From NCBI GenBank assembly GCA_023415305.1, contig JAEZKZ010000098.1:1-28373 (forward strand): a stretch of DNA of 28,373 nt. Direction: 5' to 3'. Position 1 is the first letter of the stretch. The number at the start of each line of letters is the position of its first letter. The stretch comes from Bacillota bacterium (lineage in GTDB: Bacteria > Bacillota > Clostridia > Acetivibrionales > DSM-1351). The notes below the pieces were generated by a model that searched no databases, was not told where the DNA came from, and was given only the letters and a program-made list of their open reading frames with translations. This document shows positions 1 through 7,132 of this stretch, piece by piece. Both the position numbers and the translations under genes were made by a program.

Positions 1-123
1 GTATTGACAGTACAAGACATGGTGAGTACAGTTAGGAATCGTCAATGGTAAAGGGAATTTTTAGTGGCAGCGTCTCACTAAATTGATCTTTACATTTAAG
101 AGTTCTATAAAAAGTTAAGAAAA

Positions 124-156
124 ACGGGTGTATTTCGAAAAAGAAGATGCACCCGT
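124..156. terminator. Intrinsic terminator hairpin, probably bidirectional
   Basis: ACGGGTGTAT (124-133) pairs with ATGCACCCGT (147-156), with one G-U pair. On the plus strand it is followed by CTTTCTGTTT. On the minus strand it is followed by TTTTTCTTAACTTTTT, the better U-tract. It most likely ends whatever gene lies left of the window and insulates the GH3 gene. Confidence 0.6.
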
Positions 157-348
157 CTTTCTGTTTAGAGCGGGCACTAAAAGCCTTGCAGAACAAATTC
201 TTGTAAAACTCTGTAAAACTAATGGTAAATTCATTAAATAATTTATAACAGGTTCTTTTCTTTATTATTACCAGCACTATGCTAAAGTAAGAATATTTCA
301 TAAAGTAAAAGTATTAAATACCTGCTATTATTATTCTGACAATTCCAG

Positions 349-354
349 TATAAT
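349..354 (+). promoter_or_regulatory. Possible -10 box of the GH3 gene
   Basis: A perfect TATAAT lies about 100 bp before the GH3 start. No good -35 hexamer sits 16-18 bp upstream, so if it is used it may need an activator. This is weak evidence on its own in AT-rich DNA. Confidence 0.3.
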
Positions 355-453
355 ATATCTGTTTATGATAAAAGTTACCATTTGTTTATTTTACTAATAA
401 TACTATTAAGTTGCTGTAACTAAGCTTCTAATTACATAGAGAGGAAAATAGTC

Positions 454-3210
454 ATGGGAAAATACACCTTGGATACAAAAAAGTATTCTACCCTTGCCAG
501 AACTGTATCTGCCGAAAGTGCAGTATTACTGAAGAATGATAATAATGCGTTGCCTATTAAAGGGGGCGAAAGGGTCGCAGTTTTCGGCAGAATTCAATTC
601 AACTATTACAAAAGCGGTACCGGTTCGGGAGGAATGGTCAATACAGGATATGTAACGGGGATTCTTGAAGCCTTAAAGAACTGCAAAGACATTACAATCG
701 ATAAGGAATTACTTGATACATATGAGAAGTGGATTGAAGATAATCCAATTGATCTTGGAAAGGGCTGGGGGCAGGAACCTTGGTCACAACTGGAGATGCC
801 ATTAAGCGAAGAAGTTGTGGAAGCGGCTGCCCGGCGGTCAGATATTGCGGTTGTCATAATTGGGCGCACCGCCGGAGAGGATCAGGATAACAAGGCTGAC
901 AAAGGAAGCTTTCTGCTCAGTGACCTTGAGGAGGAAATGCTCCAGAAGGTTTGCAGCCGTTTTAAAAGGACAGCGGTGGTACTCAACGTAGGCAATATTA
1001 TAGATATGAAGTGGGTTAATAAATACAACCCGCAGGCTGTACTGTACGTTTGGCAGGGCGGTATGGAAGGTGGAAACGGAACTGTTGATGTCCTCACAGG
1101 TAAGGTCAACCCCAGTGGAAAGCTGACTGATACAATTGCATGGGATATCTCAGATTACCCTTCGACAGCTGATTTTGGCGGCGAGAAGGAAGTATTCTAC
1201 ACAGAGGATATTTTTGTGGGTTACAGGTACTTTGAAACGGCTGCGAAGGAAAAAGTGCTCTATCCCTTTGGGTTTGGTTTGTCCTATACTCAGTTTTCCT
1301 CAGAGCCGTCAGGCTTTAATAATGATACAGACAGGGTCGGCTTTACAGTAGCTGTCACTAATACTGGAAAGGTTTCAGGCAGGCAGGTGGTTCAGGTGTA
1401 TGTCTCGGCTCCTCAGGGAAAACTGGGCAAACCCGCAAGGTGCCTGGTGGAATTTAAGAAGACCAAACTGTTACAACCCGGTGAGACAGAAGTACTTAAG
1501 TTTACAGTGCTGAAGAAGGAAATGGCTTCCTATGATGACAGCGGCTGCACAGGCCACAAATCCAGTTTTGTTCTCGAAGCAGGACAGTACCATGTTTACG
1601 CAGGTAGTGATGTAAGAAGTGCAGAACTTACAGGAAGCTTCGAGATTAAAGAAACAGTTGTAACAGAGCAGCTTCAGGAAGCAGTCGCTCCGGTAAAGCC
1701 ATTCACCCGGCTAAAAGCGGTTAAGACACAGGACCAGATAACATTCACGAAAGAGGCCGTACCTCAAAGGACAATTAACCTGCCGGCACGAATAAAGGCG
1801 AACCGTCCTGCTGAGATACCATATAAAGGTGATATGGGAATACGTTTGGAAGCAGTGTACGATGGAAGGGCTTCTCTGGAGGATTTTCTCAGTCAGCTAT
1901 CAGATGAGGATATGGCATGTATTGTGCGCGGAGAAGGCATGTGTTCGCCCAAAGTGACTCCGGGTACAGCTTCTGCTTTTGGGGGAGTGACTCCCAGTCT
2001 GCAGAAGTTCGGCATTCCAGTGGGTTGCTGCGCGGACGGACCCTCCGGTATAAGAATGGACTGCGGAACCCGTGCTTTCAGCCTGCCTAACGGGACTGCC
2101 ATTGCAGCAACCTTTAACACAGAACTTATTGAAGCTTTATTTGAAATGTTGGGGCTTGAACTTAGGCTAAATAATATTGATACCCTGTTGGGACCTGGTA
2201 TGAACATACATCGAAATCCCTTAAACGGCAGGAATTTTGAATACTTTTCCGAGGACCCGTATTTGACGGGTAAGATGGCTGCGGCTCAGCTGCGCGGCCT
2301 ACACCGGTATGGTACTACAGGAACAATAAAACACTTTGCAGCAAATAACCAGGAGTACAGGCGCCTTTTTATTGACTCAATAGTATCTGAGAGAGCACTG
2401 CGGGAAATATATTTCAAAGGGTTTGAAATTGCAGTAAAGGAAGGAAGTGCGTTCCTGGTAATGTCAACCTACGGCGCATTAAACGGCCTGTGGACCGCAG
2501 GAAACTATGACCTTTTAACAACTGTACTTCGTAAAGAGTGGGGCTTTAGCGGAATGGTCATGACCGACTGGTGGGCAAAGATTAACGATGAGGGTGAGGA
2601 CGGACGCCAGAATAACACGGCGGCCATGATTCGTGGACAGAATGATGTATATATGGTGGTCAGCGATTCTGAAACCAACAGCGCCGGGGATAATACCCTT
2701 GAGGGCTTACAGAACGGAACTATTACAAGGGGAGAGCTGCTAAGAGCCACTGGAAACATATGCAGTGCACTTATGAGACTGCCTGTTATGGATAGATATC
2801 TTGGCAGATTTCCGGAAGAAGAGCTTGAAGCTATAAGCATCGCTGAAACCGAAGCTGAAACCAATTTGGATATTAGCTTCACCTCGGTTGGGGAGGAATT
2901 GATACTAGATGCTTCAGGTATAAAAACAGACAGGGGCTCTGAGGCTGTTTTCGGTCTTGACTTTATAAAGGAAGGGTATTACAGTCTGAATATTAAAGTC
3001 AGAGCCGTTACTCATGAACTTGCACAAATGCCTTTATCGGTATTTATTAATCAACGTCTTATTAATGTTATGAATGTTAACGGAACTAACGGAAATTGGG
3101 TGTTGCATACAGTGGATTTAGGTCTGATCAAACCTAGGAAAGCCTGCTTAAGACTATTTTTCGGACAGAGCGGGATGGAATTAGGTGAGCTAAAGGTAAC
3201 CATAAGGTAA
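454..3210 (+). CDS. Glycoside hydrolase family 3 beta-glycosidase with permuted domains
   Basis: Predicted retaining exo-glycosidase (beta-glucosidase type) that removes sugars from the non-reducing end of oligosaccharides. The domain order is inverted relative to ordinary GH3 enzymes. The protein opens with the GH3 C-terminal domain (about residues 15-280, AESAVLLKND, then YPFGFGLSYTQF), followed by a fibronectin-III-like domain (about 295-395). The TIM-barrel domain comes after (about 490-785), with KHFAANNQE and the nucleophile motif VMTDWW, Asp705 at codon 2566-2568. About 110 further residues form a beta-rich tail that may be a carbohydrate-binding or accessory module. The same permutation is known in Ruminococcus albus and Butyrivibrio beta-glucosidases. 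There is no signal peptide, so it should act in the cytoplasm on imported oligosaccharides. The start follows GAGAGG at 9-10 nt. It stands alone, with terminators on both sides. Substrate specificity cannot be read from the sequence. Confidence 0.93.
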   Translation: MGKYTLDTKKYSTLARTVSAESAVLLKNDNNALPIKGGERVAVFGRIQFNYYKSGTGSGGMVNTGYVTGILEALKNCKDITIDKELLDTYEKWIEDNPIDLGKGWGQEPWSQLEMPLSEEVVEAAARRSDIAVVIIGRTAGEDQDNKADKGSFLLSDLEEEMLQKVCSRFKRTAVVLNVGNIIDMKWVNKYNPQAVLYVWQGGMEGGNGTVDVLTGKVNPSGKLTDTIAWDISDYPSTADFGGEKEVFYTEDIFVGYRYFETAAKEKVLYPFGFGLSYTQFSSEPSGFNNDTDRVGFTVAVTNTGKVSGRQVVQVYVSAPQGKLGKPARCLVEFKKTKLLQPGETEVLKFTVLKKEMASYDDSGCTGHKSSFVLEAGQYHVYAGSDVRSAELTGSFEIKETVVTEQLQEAVAPVKPFTRLKAVKTQDQITFTKEAVPQRTINLPARIKANRPAEIPYKGDMGIRLEAVYDGRASLEDFLSQLSDEDMACIVRGEGMCSPKVTPGTASAFGGVTPSLQKFGIPVGCCADGPSGIRMDCGTRAFSLPNGTAIAATFNTELIEALFEMLGLELRLNNIDTLLGPGMNIHRNPLNGRNFEYFSEDPYLTGKMAAAQLRGLHRYGTTGTIKHFAANNQEYRRLFIDSIVSERALREIYFKGFEIAVKEGSAFLVMSTYGALNGLWTAGNYDLLTTVLRKEWGFSGMVMTDWWAKINDEGEDGRQNNTAAMIRGQNDVYMVVSDSETNSAGDNTLEGLQNGTITRGELLRATGNICSALMRLPVMDRYLGRFPEEELEAISIAETEAETNLDISFTSVGEELILDASGIKTDRGSEAVFGLDFIKEGYYSLNIKVRAVTHELAQMPLSVFINQRLINVMNVNGTNGNWVLHTVDLGLIKPRKACLRLFFGQSGMELGELKVTIR

Positions 3211-3299
3211 CCCTGAAGCAACCTTAAAGCAACCCGGAGATATTAGAAAATTATTAATAAAATGTAAAAGATACTCGCATAACCCACATATAGATAATG

Positions 3300-3337
3300 T
3301 TAAGGCTGTTGACTCATTAATAATTCAACAGCCTTAA
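3300..3337. terminator. Intrinsic terminator after the GH3 gene
   Basis: A perfect 13-bp stem: TTAAGGCTGTTGA (3300-3312) pairs with TCAACAGCCTTAA (3325-3337), with a 12-nt loop and a TTTATG tail. It lies 90 bp after the GH3 stop and separates it from the ABC operon. Confidence 0.75.
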
Positions 3338-3476
3338 TTTATGTCCTTATATGTATAATAATAGAAAGTATAGCAAAACTTGCACTAAATATGACAACAG
3401 TTGAAATGCATAGGAAATATACTTCTATTATAATTACCATAAATCAAAAAATAATTTAGGATTTGAGGGTACGAAT

Positions 3477-4484
3477 ATGGAAATAATAAAGGTAAATCAT
3501 CTATCCAAAAGCTTTTCATATTATAAAAAAGATGTAGGTCTTAAAAATTCAGTAAAAAATCTGTTTCACAGAGAACGGCTTGTAAAAGAGGCTGTGCAGG
3601 ACGTATCTTTCAGCATCGAAGAAGGGGAAGTAGTAGGGTTCTTGGGACCTAACGGGGCAGGGAAAACAACTACTCTTAAAATGCTATCAGGCATTCTGTA
3701 TCCTACCGGTGGAAACACATCGGTAATGGGTTTTACTCCCTGGGAGAGAAAAAAGGAATTCAAATTGAACTTCTCAATTGTAATGGGTCAGAAAAGCCAG
3801 CTGTGGTGGGATTTACCTGCTAATGAGTCACTGCTGTTAAACAAATACATCTATGAAATAAGTGACCAACAATATAATCAAACCCTTGGTGAATTATCAG
3901 AGCTATTGGATGTTAAGGATCATCTAAAGATTCAGGTAAGAAGGCTATCACTTGGGGAGAGAATGAAAATGGAACTGATTGCGGCACTGATTCACAAACC
4001 CAAAGTCATATTTCTTGACGAGCCTACCATAGGTCTTGATATTATTTCTCAGAAAAAAATAAGGGAATTCTTGAAATACTACAACCAGAAGGCAAAAACA
4101 ACTATATTGCTGACAAGTCATTATATGAACGATATAGAAGATATGTGCAGCCGGTCGATTATTATAAATCAGGGCAGGCTGGTCTATGATGGAGAATTAT
4201 CAAAGGTAAATGAGCTTTTTAATCAGAAAAAAATAGTAAAGCTCCAGTTGCAGAGTGAGGTTAGTGAAAGTTATCTGAGAACCCTTGGAGAACTGAAAGA
4301 ATTCGCAGCTTCAGCAGCAACACTGGAGGTTGATAAAGCTGAATTAAAGGGCAGGCTTAAAACTATTCTGGATAGTGAGTTAATATTGGATTATACAGTT
4401 GAAGATGTTCCTCTGGAGGAAGGCATTTCATTAATATACCAAAAGGGAGGAGTAGACAATGAGCTTACTGAAAAAGTACATTAA
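3477..4484 (+). CDS. ABC transporter ATP-binding protein (COG4586-type)
   Basis: ATPase subunit of an ABC-2-type exporter. Seen in order: an N-terminal extension typical of this subfamily, Walker A GPNGAGKT (about residues 58-65), Q-loop MGQKSQLWWD, a signature written LSLGE in place of LSGGQ, Walker B VIFLDEPTIGLD, and switch His in TSHYMND. The last 85 residues are a regulatory tail. The signature variation is usual for this branch. It overlaps the next gene by 26 bp, so the first two genes should be translationally coupled, and a second permease follows. This ATPase-permease-permease order matches the COG4586/COG4587/COG3694 transporters, whose substrates are mostly unknown; relatives include drug and viologen exporters. 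No -35/-10 pair of good quality was found in front, although TATAAT occurs about 45 bp before the start. Confidence 0.9.
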   Translation: MEIIKVNHLSKSFSYYKKDVGLKNSVKNLFHRERLVKEAVQDVSFSIEEGEVVGFLGPNGAGKTTTLKMLSGILYPTGGNTSVMGFTPWERKKEFKLNFSIVMGQKSQLWWDLPANESLLLNKYIYEISDQQYNQTLGELSELLDVKDHLKIQVRRLSLGERMKMELIAALIHKPKVIFLDEPTIGLDIISQKKIREFLKYYNQKAKTTILLTSHYMNDIEDMCSRSIIINQGRLVYDGELSKVNELFNQKKIVKLQLQSEVSESYLRTLGELKEFAASAATLEVDKAELKGRLKTILDSELILDYTVEDVPLEEGISLIYQKGGVDNELTEKVH

Positions 4485-5268
4485 AGCTTTTCTGATGGGG
4501 CTGCAAAGTGCAATGGAATACCGAGCTGACTTTTTTTTGAGTATTTTCAGCGGGACATTTATCATTCTGATACAGTGCTTTTTTTGGACAGCGGTCTTTG
4601 CTAGTTCAAGTAGCACCATTGTTTATGGTTACACCTTTCCACAAATGATCTCTTACTCAATTATGGCAGGCTTGGTGGCAAAAATGACTTCCACCGGTTT
4701 TGAGTGGGAAATTGCTGAAGATATAAAGAACGGAGGGCTTAGCAAATTTATCGTTCAGCCGGTAAGTTACTTTTATTACCGGGTTTGCTGCTTCTTTGGG
4801 AGAAAAGTTCTGCAGTTAGGGATACTAGCAATCCTTTCGGTGGCAGCATTGGTCCTCTGTGTTCAGTTTCTGAGCCTTCAGATAAATTTGGTAAATATAA
4901 TCCTCTTTGTTCCCTTTGTTGTATTATCGATGGTTCTGAATTTCCTTATATATTATTGCATAAGCTCCCTTGCCTTCATAATGACTGAAGTATGGGGTGT
5001 TTTTACTGCGGCAGGTCAGGGGATTTTAATGCTGAGCGGGGGCATATTCCCTCTGGACATTTTCAGCGGCGGAGTGCTGAGGGTGTTAACCCTTCTGCCG
5101 TTTAAGTATTTGGTGTATTTTCCTGCAAATATACTAAACGGGCACTTAAAGCCTGAAGAAATTCTATATGGTGCTTTAATACAGGCTGTATGGATAATTT
5201 TGTTCTTTGTATTATCAAGGATATGTTGGATTTCAGGTATGAAAAAATATGTAGCCGTTGGAGGGTAA
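4459..5268 (+). CDS. ABC-2 family permease subunit 1
   Basis: Integral membrane subunit of the exporter, 269 residues with about six hydrophobic segments (for example near residues 22-48, 57-75, 110-135, 140-165, 180-200 and 235-255). It belongs by length, context and the motif pattern AMEYRADFFLS near the N-terminus to the ABC2_membrane_6-like family (COG3694/COG4587). Translation begins at ATG 4459 behind GGGAGGAG, inside the end of the ATPase gene. It likely pairs with the following permease to form a heterodimeric channel. The substrate is unknown. Confidence 0.85.
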   Translation: MSLLKKYIKAFLMGLQSAMEYRADFFLSIFSGTFIILIQCFFWTAVFASSSSTIVYGYTFPQMISYSIMAGLVAKMTSTGFEWEIAEDIKNGGLSKFIVQPVSYFYYRVCCFFGRKVLQLGILAILSVAALVLCVQFLSLQINLVNIILFVPFVVLSMVLNFLIYYCISSLAFIMTEVWGVFTAAGQGILMLSGGIFPLDIFSGGVLRVLTLLPFKYLVYFPANILNGHLKPEEILYGALIQAVWIILFFVLSRICWISGMKKYVAVGG

Positions 5269-5289
5269 TCGGTTGAAGGAGGAGATGGA

Positions 5290-6102
5290 ATGTCATACTG
5301 GCTGAAGCCTATAAAGAAACACTTTAGAATTTATTTATTATTAATGAAAAATAGTTTGATGGGGTATATGGAATACAGGGCAAACCTGTTTGCGGCACTT
5401 ACAATGGAAATTGTGTACTTGTTGTCAAAACTTCTGTATCTTGTAGCAGTTTATCAGACAGGGATCAATATTAACGGGATATCCCCGGATGAAATCATGC
5501 TGTTTACAGGAACATATATTATTATGACAGCAGTTTATACAGGGCTTTTTATGGATAATTTTTATCAACTGCCGGAGCACATCCGTAACGGAACCCTCGA
5601 CATATATATTACAAAACCTATTTCTCTTCAGTTTATTTCAACTATGCGCCATATCAACTTTGTTCTTCCGGTGCCCAACATCATTACAGGTAGTGTGCTG
5701 GTTGTGACCGCTTGCCGGAGACTTGATATAGCAATAAACTTTTCAAATGTGACAGGATACCTGCTTGCATTACTCAGTTCAACGGTAATAACTTATTCAA
5801 TTTTCCTGTTTCCTCAGATTTTGTCCTTCTGGACAGTAAAGTCGGGTGCCATAACAGAAATAGCCGATAGATGCTGGGATTTCAATAATATGCCTATGAC
5901 TATATACAAGAAATGGATGCAGCGAATAGGTGTTTTCATAATTCCGGTATTCTATATTACAAATCTGCCATCCATGTACATACTTGAAAAACTGGAAGCC
6001 ACATATGCCCTCTGGATGTTTACAGCCCCAATAATTTTTTTAGTACTGGTACGGATGTTCTGGAGCCACGCTGTAAAAAACTATACAAGTGCCAGCAGTT
6101 AA
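5290..6102 (+). CDS. ABC-2 family permease subunit 2
   Basis: Second membrane subunit, 270 residues, also with about six transmembrane segments and the related N-terminal pattern GYMEYRANLFAAL. Its shared layout with the previous gene suggests that the two permeases are ancient paralogues. AAGGAGGAG sits directly upstream and only 21 bp separate it from the previous stop, so it is the third gene of the operon. No terminator follows immediately. Read-through would run into the small-RNA region, and the hairpin at 6287-6324 could end the operon message. Confidence 0.85.
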   Translation: MSYWLKPIKKHFRIYLLLMKNSLMGYMEYRANLFAALTMEIVYLLSKLLYLVAVYQTGININGISPDEIMLFTGTYIIMTAVYTGLFMDNFYQLPEHIRNGTLDIYITKPISLQFISTMRHINFVLPVPNIITGSVLVVTACRRLDIAINFSNVTGYLLALLSSTVITYSIFLFPQILSFWTVKSGAITEIADRCWDFNNMPMTIYKKWMQRIGVFIIPVFYITNLPSMYILEKLEATYALWMFTAPIIFLVLVRMFWSHAVKNYTSASS

Positions 6103-6147
6103 AATTAATTACTGATAAATAAAGTTTGGCTATAACTGTTTAGTGAC

Positions 6148-6176
6148 TTGAGACAGCTTGTCTTGATGCTTATAAT
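6148..6176 (+). promoter_or_regulatory. Strong sigma-A-type promoter of small transcript 1
   Basis: TTGAGA (6148-6153), a 17-bp spacer and a perfect TATAAT (6171-6176). This is the best promoter match in the window, and no protein gene of normal size follows it. Initiation is expected near 6183, with a natural end at the terminator ending at 6324, giving a transcript of about 140 nt. Confidence 0.65.
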
Positions 6177-6246
6177 TAATAATGTACACAGTATTGTGTG
6201 CCACGGTGACCGGAACCCGAATCCTATCAGAAAGGAGTGGTTTAAG

Positions 6247-6279
6247 TTGAAGATTACAATGGAGGTGGCTGTCATCTGA
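6247..6279 (+). CDS. Micro-ORF, 10 codons, possible leader peptide
   Basis: TTG start with AAGGAG 9 nt upstream. It encodes MKITMEVAVI and stops at TGA 6277-6279 within the GGCTGT/ACAGCC hairpin. It resembles the micro-ORF at 6453 in ribosome-site context and in an (I/M)EVA core. It has no run of one amino acid that would suggest a classical attenuation signal. Translation is not proven. Confidence 0.35.
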   Translation: MKITMEVAVI

Positions 6280-6286
6280 CAGCCGC

Positions 6287-6324
6287 GGGGTGTGTTAGTC
6301 CGATAGGGCTAACCGCCCTTTTTT
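6287..6324 (+). terminator. Intrinsic terminator of small transcript 1
   Basis: GTTAGTCC (6294-6301) pairs with GGGCTAAC (6306-6313) around a 4-nt loop. GGG outside a small bulge pairs with CCC at 6316-6318, followed directly by six T (6319-6324). Confidence 0.8.
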
Positions 6325-6368
6325 ATAATTGATTAAAAAGCACAGATCAATTATAGCAATTCTTTCTC

Positions 6369-6398
6369 TTGACGGTTAGTATACTAAGATAATACAAT
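6369..6398 (+). promoter_or_regulatory. Strong sigma-A-type promoter of small transcript 2
   Basis: TTGACG (6369-6374), an 18-bp spacer and TACAAT (6393-6398); each hexamer matches consensus at five of six positions. It lies only 45 bp after the terminator of the first small transcript, so this is a second independent transcription unit. Confidence 0.6.
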
Positions 6399-6452
6399 AA
6401 ATATAAGTTTAACCATCAGGTTAAAAAATATCAGTTGGAAGGAGTGTTAAAA

Positions 6453-6506
6453 ATGACAATCGCAATAAGAATTAAAGTATCCCATATAGAGGTGGCCTTC
6501 AAATAA
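6453..6506 (+). CDS. Micro-ORF, 17 codons
   Basis: ATG 6453 behind GGAAGGAG with 8-9 nt spacing; the product is MTIAIRIKVSHIEVAFK. The ribosome-site context (AAGGAGTG...) is shared with the micro-ORF at 6247 and with the HTH gene at 6757. It sits in the 5' part of the second small transcript, just before the long ATAAAAGATA stem. It is basic, has no membrane segment and resembles no family known to me. It could be a regulatory leader peptide or a small protein. Confidence 0.4.
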   Translation: MTIAIRIKVSHIEVAFK

Positions 6507-6627
6507 CTGAATATAAATAAAAGATATTACATCAGGTAACCGGAGAGACTTTGTTCCGGCTTGTTAAGAGTATCTTTTATGAGAACAACCTGAAATAACC
6601 CTATATCCAGTAATTTTATTAAAGAAC

Positions 6628-6656
6628 AGTACGGTAAAGGTTATCGTGCTTTTTTT
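6628..6656 (+). terminator. Intrinsic terminator (first of tandem pair)
   Basis: AGTACGGTAA (6628-6637) pairs with TTATCGTGCT (6641-6650), with two G-U pairs, and seven T follow. Confidence 0.8.
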
Positions 6657-6660
6657 GTGT

Positions 6661-6690
6661 CCACAGAGGTTGTTATCTGTGGCTTTTTTA
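6661..6690 (+). terminator. Intrinsic terminator (second of tandem pair)
   Basis: CCACAGA (6661-6667) pairs with TCTGTGG (6676-6682), followed by CTTTTTTA. Two back-to-back terminators just 50-100 bp before the HTH gene imply either complete insulation or regulated read-through. Confidence 0.75.
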
Positions 6691-6756
6691 GTTTCATTAA
6701 TTAATAATTATTAACGTGTTTTAACTTGTTTCAGTGTATTAAGGAGTGTGGTTTTT

Positions 6757-7032
6757 CTGTTAAAATATAAAAATGCTAAAAGAGTTCTTCCGGAATACCT
6801 GCTAAGAGAGCTTCAGCAGTATGTAAAAGGGGAAATGATATATGTTCCGGGTGATGACGTACCAAGAGCAGGGTGGGGAGAAGCCAATGGAACCAGGGAA
6901 AAATATATGGTTAGAAATAATGAGATAATTATGCTTTATAAAAGTGGTGTAAGTAAGGAAACCATAGCTGACAGATATCATCTTTCAGAATGTAGTATAA
7001 AGAAAATAATTCATGGCAAGAAACTCCAGTAG
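6757..7032 (+). CDS. Small HTH protein, CD3324/Mor-activator-like
   Basis: Short clostridial protein, likely a DNA-binding regulator. It opens LKYKNAKRVLPEYLLRELQQY and then shows GEMIYVP, WGEANGTRE and a C-terminal helix-turn-helix (ETIADRYHLSECSIKKII), the layout of the CD3324 / Mor transcription-activator-like family. The frame is open from a GTG at 6748, but that codon is one base after AAGGAG (6741-6746), too close to be used. The next start-like codon in frame is CTG at 6757, with an ideal 10-nt gap, and it removes four residues not expected in the family. I therefore place the start at CTG, giving 91 residues. It lies just after tandem terminators and could be controlled by read-through. 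No target is known. Confidence 0.7.
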   Translation: MLKYKNAKRVLPEYLLRELQQYVKGEMIYVPGDDVPRAGWGEANGTREKYMVRNNEIIMLYKSGVSKETIADRYHLSECSIKKIIHGKKLQ

Positions 7033-7057
7033 AGAACTCCCGCAAGACAACTAGTAT

Positions 7058-7099
7058 AAAAAATCATTTCGCATCTGAAATAGAGCGAAATGATTTTTT
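7058..7099. terminator. Bidirectional intrinsic terminator
   Basis: A perfect 15-bp stem, AAAAAATCATTTCGC (7058-7072) with GCGAAATGATTTTTT (7085-7099), with A/T tracts on both sides. It serves the HTH gene from the left and the AraC gene from the right. Confidence 0.85.
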
Positions 7100-7132
7100 A
7101 TTTTATGCTCCAAATGCAAAGCCTATCTTAAG

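Larger units (their letters stand above)
1..453. other. Non-coding stretch upstream of the GH3 gene
   Basis: No convincing complete gene lies here. On the plus strand a frame is open from base 1 to a TAA at 49-51 and could be the last 16 codons of a gene that lies to the left, but nothing in it is recognisable. The rest is AT-rich and holds a hairpin at 124-156 and a TATAAT box at 349-354, both listed separately. A minus-strand open frame at 32-301 runs through the hairpin, has no clear ribosome site and looks like chance. Confidence 0.5.
6183..6324 (+). ncRNA. Candidate small RNA / leader 1 (about 140 nt)
   Basis: Bounded by the promoter at 6148-6176 and a U6 terminator. Predicted hairpins are ACACA/TGTGT (6186-6199), a stem pairing AACC+TCCT with AGGA+GGTT (6214-6242) that would bury the ribosome site of the micro-ORF at 6247, a GGCTGT/ACAGCC hairpin (6267-6284) overlapping the micro-ORF stop, and the terminator. 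A micro-ORF ending inside a hairpin in front of a terminator resembles an attenuator, but the RNA could equally act in trans. I do not recognise it as a known riboswitch class; T-box, cobalamin, purine, lysine and c-di-GMP-I hallmarks are absent by eye. Confidence 0.5.
6405..6656 (+). ncRNA. Candidate structured leader / small RNA 2 (about 250 nt)
   Basis: Runs from the promoter at 6369-6398 to the tandem terminators. It shows three competing pairings. TTTAACC (6408-6414) with GGTTAAA (6419-6425) forms a 5' hairpin. TCAGGTT (6416-6422) can instead pair with AACCTGA (6587-6593). TCAGGT (6532-6537) can also pair with ACCTGA (6588-6593). Because 6532-6537 lies inside the loop closed by ATAAAAGATA (6517-6526) and TATCTTTTAT (6571-6580), that last pairing would make a pseudoknot. 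CCGGA/TCCGG (6540-6559) is nested within. Such mutually exclusive folds suggest a switch. It may be a leader for the HTH gene at 6757 or a free RNA. No known riboswitch class was recognised. Confidence 0.5.

Noticed and set aside
32..301. 89-codon open frame on the minus strand
   Set aside because: It runs through the terminator hairpin at 124-156, has no clear ribosome site and no recognisable protein features.
6183..6324. T-box, cobalamin, purine, lysine or c-di-GMP-I riboswitch
   Set aside because: None of the conserved core motifs of these classes could be found by eye. GCGGGGTG resembles a T-box core only superficially.
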